DNA from: Hygrocybe punicea
Lineage: Eukaryota; Basidiomycota; Agaricomycetes; Agaricales; Hygrophoraceae
Direction of reading: 5' to 3'
Assembly: GCA_963556145.1 (NCBI GenBank)
Contig: OY744462.1
Location: 7,378,001 to 7,442,000, forward strand
DNA length: 64,000 nt
The notes below the pieces were generated by a model. It was given only the letters and a program-made list of their open reading frames with translations. It was not told the DNA's origin and searched no databases. Position 1 is the stretch's first letter, and each line of letters opens with the position of its first letter. This document shows positions 1 through 10,988 of the stretch, in pieces. Made by a program: the position numbers and the translations under genes.

Positions 1-34
1 TCGCACGGCACCTGTTGCACGTCCCACCATAGCC

Positions 35-1667
35 ATGGAGTCGCCCTTTCACGCCATCGCCACACCTCGCCCAACGCTTTTATTTGCCATAGCAAGCGAC
101 GACGTCCAGCAAGTCCGCCAAGTCCTAGAGGCCGGGGACGCTGGGCCCAACGACCAAGTTGGGCCGCAATCTGCGTTGGAGTTCACTATCACGAATGACA
201 AGCTGACGAATAAGATCGAGATCGTCAAGACATTGCTGGCATTTGGTGCAGATCCATCTGCCTTTACGAACCCCGAACGAAATTCACCAAGACGCCAACC
301 CAGCTCAGATGATTCCAGCCAAGATGTAAGTTCACCTCGAATCGCACCGTTATTGCAACACATGGATCATGCTACAAGGTAAGACGAATGTCATTACTTT
401 CCTCGTTTGGCTAGAACAATGTTTGTTGTATGCAGGTATTATATCGTTCGTGCAGATGCACCACAGACGCGCCGAACCTCCGCTCTCATTCACCGGTCTT
501 TCTTTCGTCCACTCACGCGCATTCGTTACGAGTTGGTTGGACAAGACTGTGCCGTTGAACAACTGTTCCGGGTACTGAGCATCCACTCGCAGCGACTCTC
601 AGCTACCCCCATCGTCGTTTTGCTTTGTGGTAGGATGATTATCCGTATATATGTTGTTACTCACACTGAATTGGTTCAGGACCGAGCGGGCATGGGAAGA
701 GCCTTCTCGCACACAGATGTCAGTTTACTCACCATATCTCTCATGGGAGATTTGCACAAAACTTACCTGTGCAATCTAGTTGGCTCCCTCCTGGATGTTC
801 CTACGCACACCGTCAACATGACAACGTTACGATCTACTCATGAGTTGTGGCAATCTTATTCCATGGACCCACATGAGGTGCGCCAGCTTGTTTCTTCCAT
901 GGTACTTCAGATTTTTCAATGCTCTGCAGGCACCTTCAACGTCTACACTCGCCGAATTTCTCATCGACAATGAAGGCCAACGCTGCGTCGTTGTTCTCGA
1001 CGTCAGTATACTTTGCACTTTGCACGTCCATTATTATAATCAAAACATTTATTCACATTGATGCAGGAAATTGAAAAAACGGAAGACCCGAAAACTCTAT
1101 GGTCCTTGCTCATGCCGTGGGAAACGGGTACGCAACAGCAATCGAGTACGGCTGTATTGGGCTGATCACGGTATATATTTCAGGTCGTTGCTCCCCTGAA
1201 GTAGGTAAACGTCACATCGATGTGCGGAATGTGATTTGGTTGGGTACGTCGAACGTGGGACACGAGCTGGTCTTTCAATATCACGCATCACGGCAACTTC
1301 CTGACCAGTCAATGTCGCGTGAAGAGTATATCGAGCTCACAGGTCAGATGCGTCCTCGCGTATCGGAATGTCTTGGGGTAAGTGCAGAACACATTGTTAT
1401 TCGCCGAACTGAGTGATACTATGGCGTAAAAAGGCGTCCCTGATGTCCCGAGTGACGGCCATCCTACCGTTTACTCCGTTTTCGCTGGAGGAGAAGATGG
1501 CGATATGCACAGAGGCATTGCACGCTCTTGCTGGGGAGTCAGTGGGTACAATGTCGGCGACTGCGTTGGAATCGATGGTTGATCTAGCGCTCTCGCGTTA
1601 CGTGCCGGTTGAGGGTGCAAGGTCCCTTTACAGAACCATGTCAAGCCAATTGGTAGATATGTGTTGA
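35..1667 (+). CDS. Clp-like AAA+ ATPase with ankyrin-like N-terminus (8 exons)
   Basis: Predicted exons are 35-378, 436-629, 680-718, 780-877, 930-1001, 1067-1127, 1184-1377 and 1434-1667. All introns are GT-AG and the total is 1236 nt, which closes exactly to 411 aa. The N-terminus (about residues 14-75) resembles an ankyrin repeat. The core is a Clp/Hsp100-type AAA+ module: LVGQDCAVEQL before the P-loop, Walker A GPSGHGKS (assembled across the intron at 630-679), Walker B VVLDEIEKTED (across the intron at 1002-1066), sensor-1-like VIWLGTSNVG, and a C-terminal small domain ending LVDMC. Clp ATPases remodel proteins in an ATP-dependent way; the substrate here is unknown. There is no transit peptide. 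The ATG at 35 is the first in frame, but the window begins only 34 nt upstream, so an earlier exon cannot be excluded. An open frame rich in Ser, Pro and Ala at about 1710-1851 might be a further 3' exon. Confidence 0.8.
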
Positions 1668-1980
1668 CGATTCTGAACTGTAGTTATCATATGTCACAAA
1701 TCGGAACAACAAAGTGCATTATCAAAGAAGGCCTCCTCGTACACCATCCAGTACTTTGGCTCCCTCGTCTTCAGGTTCGGCTGAGTCAGCAACGCCAGCC
1801 GACGCCAATGAGCTCGCTGTTGCTGACAGTGAGCTCGAGGGTCCCTGACAGCGGCGGAAAGATCCCGAACCTGATCCCCGTTTTGGACAGATATCATTAT
1901 CTAATCTACGATATATGACTTGTAGTAACGGTGTTCCTGGTATTGCTGGGGATATTGCTGGAGTAGAGAAATAAGGCAAT

Positions 1981-2033
1981 CAAGTCAAACTATACTAGAT
2001 GGCAACAGCCGTCACCTAGTATCATTTGACTTG
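1981..2033. repeat. Short imperfect hairpin between AAA+ gene and Crinkler relic
   Basis: Left arm 1981-1998 (CAAGTCAAACTATACTAG) pairs with right arm 2016-2033 around a 17-nt loop, with only a few mismatches. It lies just before the Crinkler relic. It could be a tiny foldback element or a terminator-like structure; no TSD was established. Confidence 0.5.
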
Positions 2034-2049
2034 TAGTGTGGGAAGGTTA

Positions 2050-4410
2050 GGTGTGCAGTTCTTTGAACCATTTTGTCTGCTTGAAGGTGATGCTCCAGAT
2101 CTAGTGTTCCGAGTCAAAATCCCAAAAACGAACGATGTACATGGGGTGAAGGAGGCAATCCTGAAGGAATTGCGTCACAATGGTTTTGGCCATTCTGCTC
2201 GTTCGCTTGATCTGTGATTCCTATCGATCAACACCTGTCACAACGTGTGGGGGACCTTCAACTGTGCTCAGCACTGTCACCAGCGGATTCCTTGTCCGAT
2301 GTATTCCCTCCAACACTCGACAATAAATCACTCTATGTCATTGCCTCTGTGAATAGGAAAGCTCAGTGTAAGCGGTAATCATGATACTTCATTGTTGTTT
2401 TATTGACGGTAGACTTTGTAGTCGACCCTGTGGCACTAAAGCCTCTGAGCCGCCAGCAAACAATCCGAGAAACGTTTAACGAAATGGAACACAAGGTTGA
2501 AAGGTTACTTGCCACCTGCCCTTTGGATCTTCATTCATGGTGAAAAGCCACTTCCTGTGTGGGAGGTGCCGCCCAAATCTGATCCTGACTGAAAAGCACA
2601 CATTCATCGCCTCTCTATCCTGATGATAGGAGGCCAACCAAGCTTCCTCCTTCACAAAATTGGGGAGCTGGGCAAATTTGATGGGATATCTTCAGAGCGC
2701 GTGAATGACATCTTCTGGAGAGGAATGCACACGTCTGTACAGTCATCCACTTCACAAGCAAATTCTAATGATAGCATTTTAGATTTCTCATGAATACATT
2801 TGGTTTGGGGAAGACAAGGCTTTTATTTGAGGGTGGAGCCTGCAATTGGGTTTTGTATTTTTCAGCTGCTGTAGATGCAAACAACCTCGGTTCAACTGAC
2901 ATGCAGAAACTCATCACACAATCCATTCCCGAGTCTCAACTTTTTACGAGGATTCTGCCGGAGGATTCTGCAGATAATTTCTTTTCTAGCCTTGAAAATA
3001 ATCATGCAGTTGCCTCACGATGCCTTAAACAGATGATGCTGGCTCGACTTTGTATTTTCAAGGAATTTTTGCTAGCTGCGATGGAGGATTATCTGGCTGA
3101 ACTTGCCAATAATCCCAATTGCCTTCAGTGAGACTGGCTCATTTTACAGCTTCTCCCATCCATCATATGTGAGACCATCCATTCAGAAGTGGACATATTC
3201 GCAGAGCTAACAGGTCTTCTGCACAAAGCTAGTGACACATATCTCACAACTACTGGCAAACTGATGGCTGATGTGGAAGCTCTTTACAATCCAAATGTCA
3301 CGATCCATGGAATATCTAGGAGTCTGTTCTGCATCGTTGACAAATCGCAGGTTCTCGCCTCAGGTCGATTATGTTTTCGAGGGAAAGATACAAAATCTCA
3401 GTGTTCTTCTCTTCAGGAAATTGTGGATTGTTGGTGTGGATATTGCACTCTCAGCCTCATTGTTGCAGGAATGGGTCTTTTGTTAAAGGACGCACAGGTA
3501 ACAATGGAGTCTGGCGTTGCTAAGCTGGAATGGTTTCATCTTTGGCATGACACTGGGTCATTTGAAGATCCAACTTTTCAAGACAGTTACTTGGCATTTT
3601 ACCTACCTGATTATTTTTTGAAATCAGACCATGGCAACAGGCTGCTCATTCAAGTGCATAATTGGTTGCATGGGAGGTATGTAATTTTATTATTAATTGA
3701 TGGAATTAGAAATTAACTGTGTTCACAGACATTGTTTCATGGCATCTTTCCTTCAAACACTACTAGAAGTTGGGATTACTTTGCCGCACAGATTACTCAA
3801 TCAATTCATCACTGTTGTTGCCAAAGTCACTCCAACTGATGGCAATGAAGACGTCAAAATGGAGCCACCACTGGTTGGATCTTCATTGATAAACTTCAAA
3901 CCCTTCAATTTCTTGAAACTCCTTGATGGTCAGCCTTGAATTCCTATGAACCGGCATCTGAATTGATTTTGACTTCAGATCTCCCCATGATGATACGAAT
4001 ACACCAAGTTCTTCTCCATTATCTCATAAGGGGCGATCTCCTTCAGCTTACAGAGACTGAAAAGTGCATGGTGGAGTGTAGCTTTGCATACTTTAGAGGT
4101 GATAAAACCATCTGCGCAGATGAGCCTTTGGCCCTCCTGGCCGCCACACATTGGTTTAGTACCCATGGCTTCTGAGCAGACAAGTAAGTTGTCCATGTGT
4201 TGCCATCACCACCTGGTCGAGGAGATGGCTGGGAAGACTTCCTGGCACTCTATTTTCTCCAGGCATTTGAAGGCTCCTGACCCCTTGACGAGGTCTTCAC
4301 ATTTCACAATTTGGTGCCTTCATGGTCAACTGACAGTGCTGAGCTTGTCGCACTGTCAATTGGTGAAGAAATGCTTGTCTCCAAAGTTGATGGTTCCCCA
4401 TTAAAACTTG
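2050..4410 (+). pseudogene. Degenerate Crinkler (CRN)-type P-loop NTPase
   Basis: The segment 2053-2215 encodes a CRN header (FCLLEGDAPDLVFRVKIP, then a VKEAILKEL stretch). After a short deletion or frameshift at about 2215 it continues in another frame with PIDQHLSQRVGDL and LSDVFPPTLDNKSLYV. Downstream, in shifting frames, come a P-loop-like FGLGKTRLLFEGGA (about 2795), a Walker B-like FCIVDKSQV (about 3330), HDTGSF with YLAFYLPDYF (about 3550-3615), an intron at about 3677-3728, HRLLNQFI (about 3790) and ADEPLALLAATHWF (about 4120). This order matches the large CRN/RHS-like NTPases of Agaricomycetes, whose relatives include host-directed effectors in other eukaryotic microbes. Several stops and frameshifts break it, so it is almost certainly non-functional. 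The Walker B region carries K where family members usually have E. A C-terminal tail (LVALSIGEEML) runs to about 4410. Confidence 0.75.
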
Positions 4411-4419
4411 GGTCTTTTT

Positions 4420-6530
4420 GTCTTGGATGGTTACGTTTTTCAACTCCGCAACTCCGATTCCGACTCCGTTACCCACCATGACGATTCTGCTTTATCACAC
4501 CTTCCTTTTTCGTTTCCTTTTACCTTTTGTCTTCTTTTGGACATCATTGTTTATTCTTGTCCTTGTTCTCTTTTCTTCCTTTCTTCCAGAACAATCCAGA
4601 CTGACCATGGACACATCCCCACATTACCTTGCTGTACCCGAATAGTCTCCTTGCCAATGGACATCATTGCTATTGTCTTTTCCCTCGTCCTGACATATTG
4701 TTGACTTCATCCCACAACAAACCGATTCACAATGGCTGTACTCCCGACACAGCTCATTACCGTAATTGTTATTGGCAGCATTGCCATCACCTTCCTGATC
4801 GGTTTCTACATTGTCATGATCTATCTTTGGCATAGACGCCCTTCCACCATTGATACATCCGACTTCCACCTTGACAATATATCGACACGTAATTGACAAT
4901 TGCCATTCTCGGATATTTGGTTTCCATATTCATACCCTGTGCCTACCATTATCCTCCCTGACGATCCGACGACATTCCTTACCTGCATGCGAACTCTGAA
5001 CAATCCCTGATCACGAGACATTTCACTGTTCTCTCTAATCCGACCATCGCCGGAGCATACTCTTTTGGACTCCGACCACAGACCATACAACTTCCCAAAC
5101 AGTGAACCAACCCCTATCGTATATTGTTCGCACGACACTGCTTCAATGCAGTACCCGACGACTTGTTCCCACAGCTTGTCACTCATGCCATGACTTGAAA
5201 CCTGGACCCACGTTCATTTATCCTTGTCCATCTATAATCTTGATACCTCCCACACTCGTTTACAATGATACCCTTTCTTGGACAAATACCGACATCAGGT
5301 GGACCGCGTTGTTCCACACACAGGACAAGACACCGCCCCTCAATACGTCATTGACACAGACATCATCATCTGGTACAGCTTATGCTGTTCACATGTCTGA
5401 CCTCGACTAGCCCACTTTCCTAGTTGGTTTTGTCCTCTATACATTCCTTCATTTTCCTTCATACCAACCTTGCCGCTATATCCACGCTACCTCAAGACAC
5501 TCTCATCACCAACCCCACACTGGACAATACCCATCTTCGACCCGACCGTGCAATGCACTTGCCAAACTGCGCACTTGCCTATTACAGCAAGTGTAGACCC
5601 CGAATTGGCAATTCTGCATGTCACATGATCCGATGACAAATCATCCGAGTCATCCGGACCTCTTCTATCCTCAACGACACCTGGGCCTCCAGTCGGATCA
5701 CGAGAACATCGACATGAGGGCGCCTCATGTACGCCTCATGGTGAACACATGGTAGAGTTGGACATGTTGTGGCTTCATGGTTGTATTTCTATTTACCTCC
5801 CCTCAAGACCAGTCACTATATATACTGTTCTTGTTGTTGGTTCGGACTTTTTCTTCTTTTCCTTTCTTTACGTTTAGTCTGGTTCTTGGGGCAGACTCAT
5901 CTTGTTTTGGGTAACCCCCACGGCTCGCAATGACATTAGACCATGACCCCCCTCTTAGCAGTGTTGTCTTAGTTGTAAGCAACAATGAAAACTGCTGTCC
6001 TCTCCTCTGGAATCCGATCCCTAGTTAAGTTGATTGTTGCCGGAGCCTGCTGCAGAAGCGATCCGTAACAACTATATATCTTAATGTTTTCTGCAAATGA
6101 CATGTTAAAATAATATGGATTAATTTCAAAACAATTCTTGATATTTTTATTAGAAATATTATGGTTTGCATCTAGTGCCACTGTTTTTTCAAGTGGCATT
6201 TTATATATATCAAATATTTATTCTTCTACATACAGTACATAGCATAATATATGCAAAGAAAAAAGAAAAAAAAAGGAAAGAAAATAAGGGACATATGGGG
6301 CACTGCTGCTGCATTATGGGATGCTCACCTTCACAGAAGCATTGTACTTGGTCTACCTTTGATGGGGAAGGGCACTAGAGGGTGAGGGAAAAGTGCTGGG
6401 GGGAGGTGGCAATGGATGGCAGGGAAGGTGTGATGGATGGTGGAAAAAGAGGGGAGGGATGATGGAGGGTTCTCAGCCCAGAACAAGCAGTGAGAAGGGG
6501 TCAGTATGTGAAGAAAAAGCAGGGGAGGGT
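4420..6530. other. No gene recognised; pyrimidine-rich DNA
   Basis: Open frames here are short and of biased composition, with long runs of C and T on the plus strand. None shows a recognisable domain. The 5592-6000 part has LTR-like character and is listed separately. From 6040 to 6300 the DNA becomes AT-rich and ends in an A/G-rich tract (6255-6290). Confidence 0.5.
5592..6000 (+). repeat. Possible solo LTR (boundaries uncertain)
   Basis: The segment begins TGTAGACCCCG, has a TATA-like tract (TATATATAC, about 5818), a pyrimidine-rich leader (TTTTTCTTCTTTTCC) and a GGTAACCCCCACGGC motif. These resemble U3-R-U5 of fungal gypsy LTRs. No second copy and no TSD were found, and the 3' end is a guess. 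Confidence 0.3.
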
Positions 6531-6539
6531 GGGTACTTA

Positions 6540-7130
6540 TGGGGACCGGCAATGCCACTACCAAAAGTGTCCAGCATGTGACCTCTGGATAGAAAAGCTT
6601 ATAACTCTTCAGCAAGCTCAGATTTCAGTTTGAAGTAAGTGAAGAACTGGTAGATAAAAACAAGATGCAAAAATTGTTCAGAACAAATTTTTTTTTAGTG
6701 TCCTTAGTCTTGTGTATCTGGGGAAAGTGCCAAATACACAGTCTGCAACACAAAAACACATTATTGTAAAATCAATGTATTGCAAGCAATACACAGTCAA
6801 AATTTTCAAAAAAATTATGGATACAGTTTAAAGCATGTCTAGCCTCACATAAAATATTCTGGTATTTTTTACTCAACAAATCCACTTGAAAATGCAATTC
6901 TAATGAAAAGTGGAGCCCTCACAAAATGCCTCATAGTGAAAAGTTGGGAGGGTTTAAAAAAATTCAGTTCTGAACAATTTTCATACATCACTTATATCTA
7001 CAAGTTCTCTTCACAATGCTAGCTGAAATTTGAACTGTACAAAGAGTTATTAGCTGTGGCGTTTTCATGGGTGATTTCACTGTACAGGCACTGGACACTT
7101 TTGGTAGTGGCATTGCCAGTCCCCAGTACT
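6540..7130. repeat. Inverted-repeat element (foldback)
   Basis: The arm at about 6540-6700 reappears reverse-complemented at about 6960-7130. A 28-bp stretch of near identity covers GGCAATGCCACTACCAAAAG and neighbouring bases, then TAACTCTT, CAGATTTCAG and TTGTTCAGAAC follow in matching order. The spacer is AT-rich. The string GGACACTTTTGG is shared with the termini of the MITE at 7538, suggesting related transposases. There is no coding capacity. Confidence 0.6.
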
Positions 7131-7537
7131 TATCTGCACCTTTAAGGCCTCCATGGCCCTTCCTGCATTCCATCACCAATAAAAATGATGGAGACGTTGT
7201 CCATGACATCTCCATCATCCCTGTTGTGGTTGTCACCATCCTAATTAGTCCTGCCATCAAGCTGCATGAGGATGGTGATGGTACTGACAGTTGGGGCAGC
7301 ATGACAACAATGCTGCTGATGATGGTATCAACCCTCCACATTTCCTTTGTCACCTGGCCTGCTGCTGCTGGTTCTGATGTTTGAGGTGGTTTTCGGGGCA
7401 CCTGGGATGGTGGTTTTGGTGTGAATCATCATCCTCATCCTTGTTCTCATTGTTGTTGACATTTTCTCACTTGACCATATATCCTACCTTCTCACCCTCC
7501 TCTACTTCCACCATATAAATTGTGTATCCTGCCTTTA

Positions 7538-9011
7538 CAGTCGTTTATGGTGAACTTGACACTTTTGGAAAAAAATTTGATCAATAATATGGACTTGGTG
7601 AAAATTTCTGTGCTCCACCTTGTATCTCATGAAGTTTTGCATGGATTAACATGGTTACAGAGGAAAAGTTGTACAGATGGTCGACATAAGTTTTGTCCAT
7701 TTTAGTGTTACACCAGACTCAATTTGCCTGTAGCTTAAAATACACTACATTTCTGGGTATCTCATACAGAGAGAACTTGAAGAGAATGATATTTTATAAA
7801 TTTTCTCCTACTACACCCTAAGATTTGGAATACAATTGAAGGCAAGAGACAAGCCTCTTTAAATCATGGTATTTTTCAAACTGGTATATGTCCAAGATTT
7901 TAAGGTATGGTCAATTGATAAAAGTTGGAGCTTGAAAGATTCTCTACAACTTTTCTTTTTACACTATGGAAAAATATCAAGTGGTTGCAAAGATATAAGA
8001 TAAAGAAAATAGAAAATTTTGCAGGTAAGTGTAAGCTTGTTTGGCCATCAGCATAATCATGTTAAGATTTGGCTTGTATCCAGCAACCACATGATATTTT
8101 TCCATCATGTAAAAAGAAAAGTTGTAGAGAATCTTTCAAGCTCCAACTTTTATTAATTGACCATACCTTAAAATCTTGGACATATACCAGTTTGAAAAAT
8201 ACCATGATTTAGAGAGGCTTGTCTCTTGCCTTCAATTGTACTCCAAATCTGAGGGTGTATTAGGAGGAAATGCATAAAATATTATTCTCTTCAAGTTCTC
8301 TTTATATAAGATACCCAGAAATGTAGTGTATTTTAAGCTACAGGCAAATTGAGTCTGGTGTGATTGACATGGACAAAAATTTTGTCAACCATCTGTACTA
8401 TTTCTTAAGGGCTATCTACTCCTATCAATACATTTGGACCATATTTAGTATTTGGTGACTTGTGGATGAAACAAAAGGTAAACCAGTACTTTATGGCATC
8501 AAATGGACTCCTATGAAAAAAATTGTAGGGAGAAAATTATTCATTTTTTCAAGGGCTAAAAGTACATATACCATGTTTTTCTTTCTTTTTGTCCATTGAG
8601 CTCATAATTATGATTCTTGTGGCATTTCAAGTCTAATGGGGACAAACATAGTACAGATGAAATATTGCCTCAAAGAACAAAAATAAAGAAAAACATGATA
8701 TACATACTTTTGGCCCTTGAAAAAATGAACAATTTTCTCCCTACAATTTTTTTCATAGGAGTCCATTTGATGCCATAAAGTACTGGTTTACCTTTTGTTT
8801 CATCCACAAGTCACCAAATACTAAATATGGTCCAAATGTATTGATAGGAGTAGATAGCCTTTAAGAAATAGTACAACTTTCCCTCTGTAACTATGTTAAT
8901 CCATGCAATGCTTCATGAGATACAAGGTGGAGCACAGAAAATTTCACCAAGTCCATATTATTTTAATTGATCAAAATTTTCCAAAAGTGTCAAGCTCACT
9001 ACAAACGACTG
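7538..9011. mobile_element. Foldback MITE, Tc1/mariner-like ends, TA TSD
   Basis: The outer ends are inverted repeats starting CAGTCGTTT...GACACTTTTGG. They are flanked by TA on both sides (7536-7537 and 9012-9013), as in Tc1/mariner insertions. The left arm 7538 to about 7975 pairs with a right arm that runs 8095-8397 and resumes at 8872-9011, the gap being a second nested MITE. Without the nested copy and its duplicated TA the element is 998 bp and nearly a perfect palindrome with a short central spacer (about 7976-8094). It has no transposase ORF, so it is non-autonomous. Confidence 0.85.
8398..8871. mobile_element. Second foldback MITE nested in the first
   Basis: This is a 474-bp palindromic element with long inverted arms (about 8398-8600 and 8672-8871). 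The ends read CTATTTCTTAA...TTAAGAAATAG and are flanked by TA at 8396-8397 and 8872-8873. It interrupts the right arm of the 7538-9011 element: joining GTA|CAACTTTCC restores pairing with the left arm. It therefore inserted later than its host. It has no coding capacity. Confidence 0.85.
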
Positions 9012-9032
9012 TAATTGCCCCCCAATGCTGGA

Positions 9033-9165
9033 AACTAATCGACTCTGCTTGGATCGCATGTGAGGATTAGCCAGTTGGGGTGTGAGTTCACTGGAAGAAC
9101 AGCTTGATAGCTAATTGACTCTGCTCATGTGGTGCATGAGGAATAGCAAAGAATTGGAGCTTGTC
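9033..9165. repeat. Left terminal repeats of the DIRS-like element (two tandem diverged copies)
   Basis: Copy 1 (9033-9075) and copy 2 (9111-9165) both match the inverted right terminus at 14011-14082. Copy 1 is better at GGATTAGCCAG and copy 2 at AATTGGAGCTTG. Both begin CTAATYGACTCTGC. Confidence 0.65.
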
Positions 9166-9689
9166 CTTTCCTGAACGTGATAATAAAAAATAATATTTTA
9201 CTATGAGTCTGGGTGACCCAATGCAGTGAGTAAAGATTGTAGAAGCAAAAGTAGAAGGGAATACGCTACCTGGGTGGGCCAATGCGGTGAGGAAACAGGA
9301 GTGGTGAGACAACTCCTGTCTCTCAGTGTGGTCTTGGCTTCACCTGGAGGTAGGGTTGCCTTGTGATAAAGGGAATGTGCTCATGAGTATGCACTATGCC
9401 TGCAATGGGGGATACAGTGAAACTACTTGATGCGCAAGGCGAAAGCAGCATGTATGTGAAGGTCTCTCATCTATTAGACTTGAGCCATTTCCTCTGCATG
9501 TCTTCTCTGGATTGTCTTGCCATATCTCTCACCACAGGCATATCTGCACCTCCTATCTTGGGTGAGGCTTTATAATAGGAGTTGTCTCAGGACACCCTCC
9601 TCATCACCACGACATTGCCTCACCCAGAGTCAAATATATATTTTATTTTCTCTTGAGTTCATTTTCTGAATAAATCCATCAATATCTTT

Positions 9690-10988
9690 ATGACATTCAA
9701 TGATACCAATCCAGGGTCTTCCGGAAGGGGGCTCTCAGCTGACGCATACACACAAGCATTGAGCTCAGAGTCTCAAACAGTCACTAATCGGATTTGTGAA
9801 GGACAGGCCATCCCTCCTCCGTCGAATGCAACCGCAAATTCAGGAGCTTTCGGATCCGTTGCTCGCTCAGATATCACAAGAGAATGTGAAACGATCCTCG
9901 ACTGTTTTCGAAAGGGCTCTCAAACAAAATCTGGGGCCTTCCTTGCTCTTGCGGATGCAATCCCAGGTTCCAGAGACTTCGGCAGTCCTGGAAACGCCGC
10001 GCTTGCTTCCTATCTTGATATTCTTGAAAACCTTGGACAATTTCCCTTTCAGCTCACACCACTCATACCCGATCCTTCACAGGCCATACCAACATCGGAA
10101 CCTCCGGAACCAGCAGGTGCGACCATCCCTGCTTGACCGGATGACTCCCGCGAATCCTCTGCCAAACTCGACAGTGTGCGTAAACATCGCAAAGTCGATG
10201 ACGCCACCCTTCCTTGGGTTGTGTCAAACGTCATTGCAGCTGCCGTCCTCAGTCTGGAACTCGCCAAAACATGTGCACTCTTACTCGAGTTTGCCAAAGA
10301 CCCAAAGTATGTCCTCAGCTCATTACTTAACTCTACCAGCCATGTCTCCTTCCCTGAGTCCAAATGGGCTGCTCTCATCAGAGGCCAAGCCATCAACCTT
10401 GACAAGGTCATCACCAGCCACCACTCCATCTCTCATGACACCCGGACCACTCAAAAGATCGCTGATGGCATCGAGCTTCGATTTGGTACATCTGACCCCA
10501 TCAGGAATGTCAAAACACTTGGAGAATGGGTCATCGCCTGGGGAAAAGCCTCCGAGGCAACACTCTTGGTTTTCCCACACCGCGATCGCGAGCTCAAGAT
10601 CTACCAACACTACGTCCTCAAACTCTTCAACAGCGCCGACACATCCATTCACGATCGCGTCATGCTTCTCGACAAGAAAATACGCACCGAAGTTGCATCC
10701 TGCCGCAACCTCCTCCTCAGCGATTTCTCTTCCTTCGCCCACTGGGAATGCTCCTACCTTTCCGATTTTGGCACAGGATACATCAACTCTTCACTCCTGC
10801 AGCAACGGGACGTCTGAACTTCACCCAATCGTGCACAATCAGACACAAAGAAGAAGGGTGAGCCTTGCCGACGTCACAATGATGGAATATGCCCCTCGAG
10901 CGCATCCCAATGTCGATATCTCCATGTCTGCTCAACCTGTCGAAAGGGTGACCACACCGCTCCTTTCTGCAAATCAATGAAGCCTTGA
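9690..10988 (+). pseudogene. Gag-like ORF of DIRS element with C-terminal zinc-binding motif
   Basis: A single frame runs from the ATG at 9690 to a TGA at 10986-10988, interrupted by in-frame TGA at 10134-10136 and 10815-10817. The middle (10176-10814) is a helical region without a named domain. The C-terminus contains CRRHNDGICP, CRYLHVCSTCRKGDH and a final C, a Cys/His cluster of the type seen at the end of fungal DIRS-associated Gag proteins, likely binding nucleic acid. Both stops could derive from CGA codons by C-to-T change. The end overlaps by 8 nt the start of the RT frame (open from 10981), so RT may be made by frameshifting or re-initiation. Confidence 0.7.

Noticed and set aside
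8396..8873. GTAC as a 4-bp target-site duplication of the inner MITE
   Set aside because: GTAC is palindromic so 2-bp TA cannot be told apart; TA is preferred because the outer element has TA and Tc1-like ends.
9796..10980. 394-aa frame overlapping the DIRS Gag
   Set aside because: It is an out-of-phase shadow of the Gag frame; the Cys/His motif and continuity across TGA codons are in the other frame.
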